Shown piece by piece: positions 1 to 6,390 of a DNA stretch of 16,272 bases. Below the pieces are notes generated by a model that searched no databases, was not told where the DNA came from, and was given only the letters and a program-made list of their open reading frames with translations. A program made the translations under genes and the position numbers. The DNA comes from Dietzia timorensis (lineage in GTDB: Bacteria; Actinomycetota; Actinomycetes; Mycobacteriales; Mycobacteriaceae), in the NCBI RefSeq assembly GCF_020742175.1, contig NZ_DYXM01000163.1, positions 1 through 16,272 on the forward strand, written 5' to 3'. The stretch's first letter is position 1, and the number at the start of each line of letters is the position of its first letter.

Positions 1-152
1 TGCCGGTTGTCGATGCGGCCGGTCCACATCCTCGCGACCTTCTTGATGATGCGCGTGGCGATCATCGCGATCATGACGATGAGGACGATCTCCAGGCCCT
101 GATTTCTGAGCCAGAAGAGCATCGAGTCGAAGCCTGAATCAAGTGTCAGCAT
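1..152 (-). CDS. MscS-family mechanosensitive channel, N-terminal fragment
   Basis: The gene begins at the ATG whose first base is 152 on the minus strand and runs off the left edge, so only about 50 residues are visible. They begin MLTLDSGFDSMLFWLRNQ and continue into a hydrophobic segment (about residues 20-34, EIVLIVMIAMIATRII) followed by basic residues. An N-terminal helix of this kind fits a small MscS-type channel, which opens under membrane tension and releases solutes during hypo-osmotic shock. The pore and beta domains are outside the window, so the family call rests on the N-terminus and on context: in several actinobacteria a mechanosensitive channel gene follows prfB and precedes ftsE-ftsX-smpB (from memory). 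It lies 60 nt downstream of prfB on the same strand with no hairpin between them, so co-transcription is likely. Another small membrane protein cannot be excluded. Confidence 0.6.
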   Translation of the reverse strand, partial: MLTLDSGFDSMLFWLRNQGLEIVLIVMIAMIATRIIKKVARMWTGRIDNR

Positions 153-212
153 GATGTGTTTTTACTACCCCGCATTTCACAAACGACGCGGCTGTGCCGT
201 CTCTCGTGCTTA

Positions 213-1313
213 CTAGTCGTCGTCCCTCATGCGCCACCTGATACCCGCTTCGAGGAAGCCGTCGATGTCTCCGTCGAGCACGGAGGTCGGGTTGTTGACC
301 TCGAATTCGGTGCGCAGATCCTTGACCATTTGGTACGGGTGCAACACATACGAACGCATCTGATTACCCCACGATGCGTTACCCCCGGCGCCGAGCGCGT
401 CGAGTTCCGCGCGCTCCTCCTGACGCTTGCGCTCGAGCAGTTTGGCCTGCAGAACCTTCATCGCCGCGACCTTGTTCTGGAGCTGCGATTTCTCGTTCTG
501 ACAGGTCACGACCACGCCAGTGGGGATGTGGGTGAGCCGCACCGCCGAGTCGGTGGTGTTGACGCTCTGTCCACCGGGGCCGGAGGAACGGTAGACGTCG
601 ACACGGATATCGTTCTCCGCGACCTCGATGGAGTCGGTCTGCTCCACGACGGGAAGCACCTCGACCTCGGCGAAGGATGTCTGGCGACGGCCCTGATTGT
701 CGAACGGCGACAGCCGCACAAGACGGTGCGTGCCCTGCTCCACCGACAGCGTCCCGTACATATACGGGTCGTGCACCACGAACGTCGCGGATTTGATCCC
801 GGCCTCTTCGGCATACGAGGTGTCGTACACCTCGACCTTGTGCCCGGCCTTCTCCGCCCAGCGGATGTACATGCGCATGAGCATCTCTGCGAAATCGGCG
901 GCATCGACGCCGCCGGCGCCGGAGCGAATGTTGACCACCGCGTCGCGCTGGTCGTACTCACCCGACAACATCGTCTTGACTTCCATCGCCTCGATATCGG
1001 CGCGCAACGAATCTCTCTCCGCATTGGCCTCCGAGAGAGCGTCATCGCTCTCCTCCTCGGCCAGCTCGAAAAGCAGCGGCAGCTCGTCGAGCCGCTGGCG
1101 GAGACCGCGGACGCGGCGCAGGTCGGCCTGCACATGCGACAGTTCGCTGGTGACCTGTTGCGCGTGGTCCGGATCGTTCCACAGCTCCGGATCGGACGCC
1201 TTCTGCTCCAGCTCGTCGACGCGCGCCGCCAGCTCCTCGACGTCCATCACCTTCTCCACGGTGGTGAGCGTCGAATCCATATCCGCGATATCGGAAGAAA
1301 TGTCGGCCTGCAT
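213..1313 (-). CDS. prfB: Peptide chain release factor 2 (RF2)
   Basis: This 366-residue protein recognises UGA and UAA stop codons in the ribosomal A site and triggers peptidyl-tRNA hydrolysis. It has the RF2-specific stop-codon reading tripeptide SPF at residues 202-204 and the catalytic GGQ loop at 247-249 in RSSGPGGQSVNTTDS, which contacts the peptidyl-transferase centre. The length is normal for RF2. I chose the ATG at 1313 (MQADISSD...) because the upstream in-frame extension is low-quality sequence and this start gives the standard length. The E. coli-type programmed +1 frameshift is absent: the N-terminus is a continuous frame with no early UGA, so the usual RF2 autoregulation is not available here. 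There is no clear Shine-Dalgarno, but a TAGCAT -10-like box lies 8 nt upstream. It is divergent from the inositol-monophosphatase gene, with a 132-nt shared intergenic region. Confidence 0.97.
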   Translation of the reverse strand: MQADISSDIADMDSTLTTVEKVMDVEELAARVDELEQKASDPELWNDPDHAQQVTSELSHVQADLRRVRGLRQRLDELPLLFELAEEESDDALSEANAERDSLRADIEAMEVKTMLSGEYDQRDAVVNIRSGAGGVDAADFAEMLMRMYIRWAEKAGHKVEVYDTSYAEEAGIKSATFVVHDPYMYGTLSVEQGTHRLVRLSPFDNQGRRQTSFAEVEVLPVVEQTDSIEVAENDIRVDVYRSSGPGGQSVNTTDSAVRLTHIPTGVVVTCQNEKSQLQNKVAAMKVLQAKLLERKRQEERAELDALGAGGNASWGNQMRSYVLHPYQMVKDLRTEFEVNNPTSVLDGDIDGFLEAGIRWRMRDDD

Positions 1314-1321
1314 GGGCGCCA

Positions 1322-1327
1322 ATGCTA
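1322..1327 (-). promoter_or_regulatory. Candidate -10 box for prfB (leaderless type)
   Basis: On the minus strand, TAGCAT fits the actinobacterial -10 pattern TANNNT. Eight bases separate it from the prfB ATG, so transcription would begin at or next to the start codon. No ribosome binding site precedes the ATG. Inferred from pattern and spacing only. Confidence 0.4.
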
Positions 1328-1432
1328 CCCGGCCGGGTCGCCGCTTCCCCGAACCATGCAGGCCAGGGCAGGCTTTGCGCGATGTTTCCTCCGACGTCAT
1401 ACAGCGACAACCTTCCCGCTGCCGGGCGGGGG

Positions 1433-1438
1433 TAGCGT
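1433..1438 (+). promoter_or_regulatory. Candidate -10 box for the inositol-monophosphatase-family gene (leaderless type)
   Basis: TAGCGT lies exactly 7 nt before the ATG at 1446, and no Shine-Dalgarno is present. This places the expected transcription start on the A of the start codon. The identical hexamer sits at the same kind of distance upstream of the metalloprotease gene at 15973. Confidence 0.5.
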
Positions 1439-1445
1439 CGGGTCT

Positions 1446-2258
1446 ATGGCTACGGTTGGATCGACCACACCTATCCCCCACCACGCCCCTTCCATCGAGT
1501 ATGACGACGCAGAGCTCGCCGCTCTGGCCGTCACGGAAGCGGGGCGCGTGGCGCGGTATCTACGCGAGAGCGGGCTGGAGGTGGAGCAGAAAACCTCGGT
1601 GAGTGACGTGGTCACCGAGGCCGACCGCGCCGCCGAGCATTCGATCACTTCGCTGCTGCGTCGCCACCGCGCAGGCGACGGCATTCTCGGCGAAGAAGGC
1701 TCGCTGGTGGAGGCACAGAACGAGCGGCGCTGGGCCGTCGACCCTGTCGACGGGACCTACAACTTCGTCTCCGGCTCGGACTATTGGTGCTCGGCGGTAG
1801 CGCTCTCGGGACCGGACGAGTACCTCCTCGGCGCGATCCACCGCCCCGCCACCGGTGAGACATGGGTCGGCGGCAGCGAGATCTCGGCCCGGCGCGGGGC
1901 GACACCGCTGCGTCCGCTCTCTGCCGGCAACCTCGCAGACGGCTGCCTGGCCACCTATCTTCATCCCCCGTTTCTGTCCGAACCGGACCTCGCGGAGCCG
2001 TTCCGCCGGGTGAGCCAGGGGGCGGCGACGATGCGCATGCTCGGCTCCGGCTCGCTCGACCTCGCCGCGGTGGCAGAGGGCAAATACTCGGTGTGGTGCC
2101 AACACTCGTGCCCGGAGTGGGATTGGCTCCCCGGAAAAGCGCTGGTAGAAAGCGCAGGCGGGCGGACCTCGGTGGTCGAGGTCGCCGGATACGACTGGTT
2201 TGTCGCCGGAAGACCCGGCGCGGTCGAGCAGGCCGTGGAGCTTCTCGCCGGGGGGTAA
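1446..2258 (+). CDS. Inositol monophosphatase family protein
   Basis: A 270-residue Mg2+-dependent phosphatase of the IMPase/FBPase superfamily. The metal-binding motifs are present: GEEG (E83/E84), DPVDGTYNF (D99, D102) and WDWLPG (W225-D226, followed by ESAGG). Substrates in this superfamily include inositol phosphates, histidinol phosphate and PAP. The DGTYNF form resembles inositol-monophosphatase-type members more than the DGTKNF form that I recall for the mycobacterial histidinol phosphatase HisN (Rv3137), so I do not assign hisN. In C. glutamicum a paralogue (cg0911, from memory) sits beside prfB and hisN. The ATG at 1446 is chosen because the in-frame upstream sequence is antisense to prfB and because a -10 box lies 7 nt upstream. 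The next gene, fadE24, starts 101 nt downstream with no clear hairpin between. The family is well supported; the substrate is open. Confidence 0.88.
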   Translation: MATVGSTTPIPHHAPSIEYDDAELAALAVTEAGRVARYLRESGLEVEQKTSVSDVVTEADRAAEHSITSLLRRHRAGDGILGEEGSLVEAQNERRWAVDPVDGTYNFVSGSDYWCSAVALSGPDEYLLGAIHRPATGETWVGGSEISARRGATPLRPLSAGNLADGCLATYLHPPFLSEPDLAEPFRRVSQGAATMRMLGSGSLDLAAVAEGKYSVWCQHSCPEWDWLPGKALVESAGGRTSVVEVAGYDWFVAGRPGAVEQAVELLAGG

Positions 2259-2291
2259 TTTTTCCGCGTTTCTCATGGACACGGCACAGGC

Positions 2292-2322
2292 TTGTGTAAA
2301 AAACCCTACTAGCGAGTAAGGT
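2292..2322 (+). promoter_or_regulatory. Candidate fadE24-fadE23 operon promoter
   Basis: TTGTGT (2292-2297) and TAAGGT (2317-2322) could be the -35 and -10 elements, with a rather long 19-nt spacer. This would give a leader of about 30 nt before the start codon. The region is noticeably A/T-rich compared with its surroundings. Weak evidence. Confidence 0.35.
2307..2318 (+). promoter_or_regulatory. Palindrome overlapping the fadE24 promoter, possible repressor operator
   Basis: TACTAGCGAGTA is a 12-base near-palindrome in which ten of twelve positions are symmetric. It lies between the proposed -35 and -10 and touches the -10. TetR- and GntR-type fatty-acid regulators commonly bind such sites upstream of fadE genes. 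The cognate regulator is not encoded in the window, so this is inference. Confidence 0.3.
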
Positions 2323-2359
2323 AAGAGCGTCAGTTTCCACCCGCGAACGAGAACAGCTG

Positions 2360-3727
2360 GTGACGATGAGCAACAAGAAGAATTCCACCCCGGGCAAGAA
2401 CCCGACCAAGGTCGACGCGATCGGCGCAGCGATGCGCGTGCTGTCCACCGTGGCCGGCTCCGATTTCGCCGAGAAGTACGGGCTCCGCAAGCCGGTCGAT
2501 CGGGTCACATACCAGGCCACGAAGACCGGCTTCAAGACCCTTGGTGCGGCGAACCGCACGTTCAAGAAGGTCTCCGGCGGCAATAAGCCGAATCCGCTTC
2601 CGGACACCCCGCGGAACGATCTGTTCGACCTGACTCTCGGCGACGAGCAGAAGATGATCCAGGAGACGGTGCGCGACTTCGCGACCGACGTCATGCGCCC
2701 CGCCGCGCACGACGCGGACGAGGCCGCCAAGGCTCCCGAGTCGCTGGTCGAGCGTTCCGCCGAAATCGGCGTGACGATGATCAACGTCCCCGAGGAGTAC
2801 GAGGGTGTCGCCACCGAGCGCGGCGTCGTCACCAACTCCCTCGTCGCCGAGGCCCTCGCCTACGGCGATATGGGTCTCGCGCTTCCGATCCTCGCGCCGA
2901 GCTCCGTCGCCGCGACGCTGAGCCAGTTCGGCTCCGAGTCGCAGCAGAAGACCTACCTGCCGGCGTTCGGTTCCGAGAACGTTCCAGGTGCCGTCGTGGT
3001 CGTCAACGAGCCGACCCCGATGTTCAACCCCTTCGAGCTCACGACGAAGGCGAAGAAGACCTCCGGCGGCTACTCGCTGACCGGCGTCAAGTCCCTCGTC
3101 CCGATCGCCGATTCCGCCGAGCTGTTCATCGTCGCCGCCGAGTACGAGGGCGCGCCGACCTTCTTCATCGTCGAGTCGGACACCGACGGCCTCGTCGTCG
3201 AGGCCGACCCGTCGATGGGGCTCCGTGCCGCCGGAATCGGCCGCATCAACCTCAACGAGGTCAACGTTCCCGCCGAGGCGATCCTCGGTGGCGAGACCTC
3301 GGCCGAGGACCGCAACAAGGCGTACCGCGACATCATCCGTCTGTCCCGCCTCGGCTGGGCTTCGCTGTCGGTGGGCACGTCGCAGGCCGTACTCGATTAC
3401 GTAATCCCCTACGTCAAGGAGCGCGAGGCGTTCGGTGAGCCGATCGCCCACCGCCAGGCCGTGGCGTTCATGGTCGCCGATATCGCGACCGAGCTCGACG
3501 GAATGCGTCTGGTCACCTGGCGTGGCGCCTCCCGCGCGGAGCAGGGCGAGGACTTCGCCCGCGAGGCCGCGCTCGCTCGCAAGCTTGCTGCGGACAAGGG
3601 CATGAAGATCGGCCTCGACGGCGTTCAGCTGCTTGGTGGCCACGGCTTCACCAAGGAGCACCCGGTCGAGCGCTGGTACCGCGATCTGCGGGCCGCCGGC
3701 GTCGCCGAAGGTGTCGTCGTCCTGTAA
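2360..3727 (+). CDS. fadE24: Acyl-CoA dehydrogenase, FadE24-type
   Basis: A 455-residue flavoprotein of the acyl-CoA dehydrogenase family, which oxidises acyl-CoA to trans-2-enoyl-CoA with FAD. About 75 N-terminal residues, basic and unlike the core family, precede the ACAD fold, which begins near LFDLTLGDEQKMIQETVRDF. The helical C-terminal domain is present (REAFGEPIAHRQAVAF, then LLGGHGFTKEHPVERWYRDL). The protein ends in AEGVVVL, so the glutamate at about 450 aligns with the family's catalytic base and the chain stops five residues later. The start is GTG at 2360, with CGAGAA 6 nt upstream; ATG at 2366 is an alternative. It is followed after 36 nt by fadE23. The tandem pair and their order match M. 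tuberculosis Rv3139-Rv3140. The exact substrate is unknown; lipid or branched-chain acyl-CoA is plausible. Confidence 0.9.
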   Translation: MTMSNKKNSTPGKNPTKVDAIGAAMRVLSTVAGSDFAEKYGLRKPVDRVTYQATKTGFKTLGAANRTFKKVSGGNKPNPLPDTPRNDLFDLTLGDEQKMIQETVRDFATDVMRPAAHDADEAAKAPESLVERSAEIGVTMINVPEEYEGVATERGVVTNSLVAEALAYGDMGLALPILAPSSVAATLSQFGSESQQKTYLPAFGSENVPGAVVVVNEPTPMFNPFELTTKAKKTSGGYSLTGVKSLVPIADSAELFIVAAEYEGAPTFFIVESDTDGLVVEADPSMGLRAAGIGRINLNEVNVPAEAILGGETSAEDRNKAYRDIIRLSRLGWASLSVGTSQAVLDYVIPYVKEREAFGEPIAHRQAVAFMVADIATELDGMRLVTWRGASRAEQGEDFAREAALARKLAADKGMKIGLDGVQLLGGHGFTKEHPVERWYRDLRAAGVAEGVVVL

Positions 3728-3763
3728 TCACCGCCTCTTTCCAAGCGCGAAGGAACTCCCAAA

Positions 3764-4966
3764 ATGATCAATCTCGAACTTCCTAAGAAGCTGCAGGCGG
3801 CGCAGAATCAGGCGCACCAGGTAGCTACGCAGATCTTCCGTCCGGTTTCCCGCAAGTACGATCTCGCCGAGCACGAGTACCCGGTCGAGCTCGACACCCT
3901 CGCCAACCTCATGTCCGCGATGGAAGATGCGGGCGAGGCGGCCGCGGGTGCGAAGGGCGGCCGCGGCAACAAGGAGGCCAAGGGCAACCAGAACGGCGGC
4001 AATATGATGTCGCTGCTCAACGTCATGGAGACCTGCTTCGGCGACGTCGGCCTCACCCTGTCGGTCCCCTACCAGGGCCTCGGCAACTCCGCCATCGCCG
4101 CTGTGGCCGATGACGAGCAGCTCGAGCGTTTCGGCAACGTGTGGGCCTCCATGGCGATCACCGAGCCGTCCTTCGGTTCGGACTCGGCTGCCGTGTCCAC
4201 GACCGCGAAGCTCGATGGCGACGAGTACGTCATCAACGGCACGAAGATCTTCATCACCTCCGGCTCGCGTGCCGACCACATCGTCGTGTGGGCGACGGTC
4301 GACAAGTCCGCCGGACGTGCAGCGATCAAGTCGTTCGTCGTTCCGCTCGATCACCCGGGCGTCAACCTCGACCGTCTCGAGCACAAGCTCGGCATCAAGG
4401 CCTCCGATACGGCGCAGATCACCTTCGATAACTGCCGTATCCCGAAGGAAAACCTCATGGGTGATCCGGAGGTGCGCACCGACAAGGGCTTCGCCGGCGC
4501 GATGCAGACCTTCGACAACACCCGTCCGCTGGTCGCGGGCATGGCCGTCGGCTGCGCCCGTGCCGCACTCGAGGAGATCCGCGGTCTCATCGAAGATGCC
4601 GGTTACGAGATCGACTACGACGTGCCGTCGAACCAGCAGCCCGCCGTGGTCGCCAAGTACCTCGAGATGGAGTCCGACTGGGAGTCCGCCTACCTGCTCA
4701 CCCTGCGTGCGGCATGGATGGCCGACAACAAGCTCCCGAACACCAAGGAAGCCTCGATGTGTAAGGCCAAGGCCGGCCGCACCGGTTCCTCGGTGACCCT
4801 CGGCGCCGTCGAGCTTGCCGGCACCTACGGCTACTCGGAGCGTTCGCTCCTCGAGAAGTGGTCGCGCGACTCGAAGATCCTCGACATCTTCGAGGGCACC
4901 CAGCAGATCCAGCAGCTGGTCATCGCCCGCCGCGTGCTCAACCTCTCGTCCTCCGAGCTCAAGTAA
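3764..4966 (+). CDS. fadE23: Acyl-CoA dehydrogenase, FadE23-type
   Basis: A 400-residue acyl-CoA dehydrogenase. The N-terminus MINLELPKKLQAAQNQ and the stretch RPVSRKYDLAEHEYP closely resemble M. tuberculosis FadE23 (Rv3140) as I remember it. The core shows the FAD/substrate-binding strand region MAITEPSFGSDSAAV, the hinge DNTRPLVAG and the C-terminal IFEGTQQIQQLVIARR, where E377 is the expected catalytic base. A Gly/Asn/Lys-rich loop at about residues 48-80 (AAGAKGGRGNKEAKGN) sits within the N-terminal helical domain. AAGGA-type Shine-Dalgarno (AAGGA, 9 nt before the ATG) supports the start. It is the second gene of the operon and ends just before a large hairpin at 5002-5051. It probably forms a functional unit with FadE24, since several mycobacterial FadE pairs form hetero-oligomers; that is inference here. 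Confidence 0.92.
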   Translation: MINLELPKKLQAAQNQAHQVATQIFRPVSRKYDLAEHEYPVELDTLANLMSAMEDAGEAAAGAKGGRGNKEAKGNQNGGNMMSLLNVMETCFGDVGLTLSVPYQGLGNSAIAAVADDEQLERFGNVWASMAITEPSFGSDSAAVSTTAKLDGDEYVINGTKIFITSGSRADHIVVWATVDKSAGRAAIKSFVVPLDHPGVNLDRLEHKLGIKASDTAQITFDNCRIPKENLMGDPEVRTDKGFAGAMQTFDNTRPLVAGMAVGCARAALEEIRGLIEDAGYEIDYDVPSNQQPAVVAKYLEMESDWESAYLLTLRAAWMADNKLPNTKEASMCKAKAGRTGSSVTLGAVELAGTYGYSERSLLEKWSRDSKILDIFEGTQQIQQLVIARRVLNLSSSELK

Positions 4967-5001
4967 GAGACTCACCGAGGAAGCGCGGCACCTCCGCCGT
5001 C

Positions 5002-5051
5002 ACTACTCCCCGGGGTAGGGCCTGAGACTCCAGGTCCACCCGGGGAGTAGT
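5002..5051 (+). terminator. Hairpin terminator of the fadE operon
   Basis: A perfect 13-bp stem (ACTACTCCCCGGG, 5002-5014, with 5039-5051) encloses a second 7-bp stem containing one G-T pair (GGGCCTG 5018-5024 with CAGGTCC 5031-5037). TTGTATTTGT follows on the plus strand, a weak U-rich tail. It starts 36 nt after the fadE23 stop. Confidence 0.75.
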
Positions 5052-5280
5052 TGTATTTGTGCACCATCTACACCGCCCCCGCTGCGGATGGGAAAAGCCT
5101 AGCGAGCCTGCCGGCAGCCGGTCCTTTGACCACGAAATGGTCGAAGATCGTCGCCGCTCATCCGCCCGGAGGCGGGACCGCGCGGGCTACATTCCACTCC
5201 GATGGCCGCGTCGAGCATTCCGACAACGCGCTGCGGGCGGGGCCCTGGAGGTAGCGCAGGCAGGCAACTGGCGAACAAAT
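5052..5280. other. Gene-free stretch between two strong hairpins
   Basis: I see no credible coding sequence; the short open frames here have no recognisable protein features. It holds three small inverted repeats: CTGCCGGCAG (5108-5117), CTTTGACCA/TGGTCGAAG with a CGAAA loop (5124-5146), and CCGCC/GGCGG with a CGGA loop (5162-5175). An RNA gene is possible but I cannot match it to any known family. Confidence 0.5.
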
Positions 5281-5318
5281 CGAAGGCGCCGCCCCAATAA
5301 TTTGGGGCGGCGCCTTCG
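5281..5318 (-). terminator. Hairpin terminator of the trypsin-like protease gene, possibly bidirectional
   Basis: A perfect 17-bp stem, CGAAGGCGCCGCCCCAA (5281-5297) pairing with 5302-5318, closes a TAAT loop. It starts 19 nt beyond the protease stop codon. On the minus strand it is followed by ATTTGTTCG and on the plus strand by TTTGTATTC, so it may also stop read-through from the fadE side. Confidence 0.8.
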
Positions 5319-5337
5319 TTTGTATTCGTGAGCCGGG

Positions 5338-6096
5338 CTAGGCCATCCGGAATCCTGCGCCCGGCCAATTACGCGCCGTGGCATCTCCGACGATCGCGTC
5401 GAACGTCGTGCCGTAGGCGGGCAGGAAGAACGGGTGCTGCCAGGAGACGAAGCACTCGGGCAGCACATTGCCGACCGATCCGACGCCGACATCGCGGGCC
5501 ATCGGCGGCATGGTGCCTCCGTTGAGCATGCCGACAAGGCGGTCGCCGTTCATGACCGGTCCGCCGGAATCTCCGCGGCCGGCGCACACCTGCGAGTAAA
5601 TCGTATTGTCGTCGACCTGCCAGGTTGGGCCGCACGTGAGGCCCGTCGAAGCGCCGAGCTTACAAATGTTGTCGCCCTGATTCGGCGGCGCGCCGCGGTC
5701 GGCAACGCCTGCCTGACGGACGGGGGTGACCTTGTTCGTGTCAACCTCGACGACCGAATAGTCAAGGACCTCGTTACGGGCGACGACGTGGCCGACGGCA
5801 CCCGCGCCCGGCACCTCCACGGCCTCGCCGATGTCGGAGCTGCAGTGGCCCGCGGTGAACACGACTGCGCGGTTCGCGTTGTCCCATCCGGATGCGGTGG
5901 CCGTGCACAATGCATGGCCGCCAGCGAATAGCAGCGGCGTGCCACCGCCGACCACCGGAGGAGCCTCCTGCGCCTGCGCGCTCGGGGCGAACGCGGCGGC
6001 TGACGTTAGCAACGAGCCGACCAGGGCAACTGCGAAAAGGATGGCCCACAGCGCGCGAGCGGAGCTGGGGATGAGGCGCAGGAACGTGACCCGCAT
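5338..6096 (-). CDS. Secreted trypsin-like serine protease (S1 family)
   Basis: A 252-residue exported protein. A positively charged start and long hydrophobic core (ALWAILFAVALVGSLLTSAAAF) lead to a likely signal-peptidase site APSAQA|QEAPP at about residue 42. The chymotrypsin-fold triad is complete: His84 in FTAGHCSS, Asp112 in LDYSVVEVD and Ser177 in GRGDSGGPV. Paired cysteines around the histidine loop (HALC...GHC), another pair (ICKLGASTGLTC) and VCAGRGDSGG suggest disulfides, as expected outside the cytoplasm. The start at 6096 is preferred over an in-frame upstream start at 6138 because AAAGGAG lies 5 nt before it and because it begins the signal peptide directly. It stands alone, with a leader hairpin upstream and its own terminator. 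The physiological substrate is unknown; secreted nutrient proteolysis and envelope processing are both possible. Confidence 0.92.
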   Translation of the reverse strand: MRVTFLRLIPSSARALWAILFAVALVGSLLTSAAAFAPSAQAQEAPPVVGGGTPLLFAGGHALCTATASGWDNANRAVVFTAGHCSSDIGEAVEVPGAGAVGHVVARNEVLDYSVVEVDTNKVTPVRQAGVADRGAPPNQGDNICKLGASTGLTCGPTWQVDDNTIYSQVCAGRGDSGGPVMNGDRLVGMLNGGTMPPMARDVGVGSVGNVLPECFVSWQHPFFLPAYGTTFDAIVGDATARNWPGAGFRMA

Positions 6097-6101
6097 ACGG
6101 T

Positions 6102-6131
6102 CTCCTTTCGGCTCCCGCCCAGTCGGCGGGA
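6102..6131 (-). promoter_or_regulatory. Strong ribosome binding site and adjacent leader hairpin of the protease gene
   Basis: On the minus strand AAAGGAG (6102-6108) is spaced 5 nt from the ATG at 6096 and fixes that start. Immediately upstream a 7-bp hairpin (TCCCGCC/GGCGGGA, 6113-6119 with 6125-6131, 5-nt loop) could affect translation or mRNA stability. Whether the hairpin has a function is unknown. Confidence 0.55.
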
Positions 6132-6390
6132 AGAGCACAACTACCCGCTAAGTTTAAAGCATTCACCGACAAATGCCGTCTTTCGTGCGCCGACTCTCAG
6201 CCTCCCCTTACGCTCCTACACCCCAGACGAACGTTTCTATCCACCTAAAATCTCGACTTACCAGGAACGATTCGCCCCACTACCGAGAGTCAAGAATTAT
6301 TCACTTTCTATGTGGCAGAACGGCTATCAACCTTAACGGGTCGATATCCGCCGAATTCGGGTGCACTTTTGCGCAGTGCTCGGCCGGTTC
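6132..6390. other. Intergenic stretch between the protease and SDR genes, relatively AT-rich
   Basis: No supportable gene. Base composition is visibly less GC-rich than the flanking coding DNA, especially at 6150-6340. It should carry the protease promoter: on the minus strand TAAACT (6151-6156) is a possible -10 box, but no good -35 is seen. I see no clear terminator hairpin downstream of the SDR stop at 6391. Confidence 0.4.

Noticed and set aside
1200..1313. Programmed frameshift in prfB
   Set aside because: The N-terminus is one uninterrupted frame with no early in-frame UGA, so the E. coli-type mechanism is absent.
156..1445. Long plus-strand open frame antisense to prfB, continuing into the IMPase-family gene
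   Set aside because: It mirrors prfB, has no family features and arises from GC-rich codon usage. The real gene begins at 1446.
2330..4975. Two long minus-strand open frames (443 and 415 residues) opposite fadE24 and fadE23
   Set aside because: Arg/Gly/Asp/His-rich translations without any fold signature; typical antisense shadows of high-GC genes.
5051..5368. Short open frames on both strands around 5050-5370
   Set aside because: They run through terminator hairpins and overlap the protease C-terminus; no protein features.
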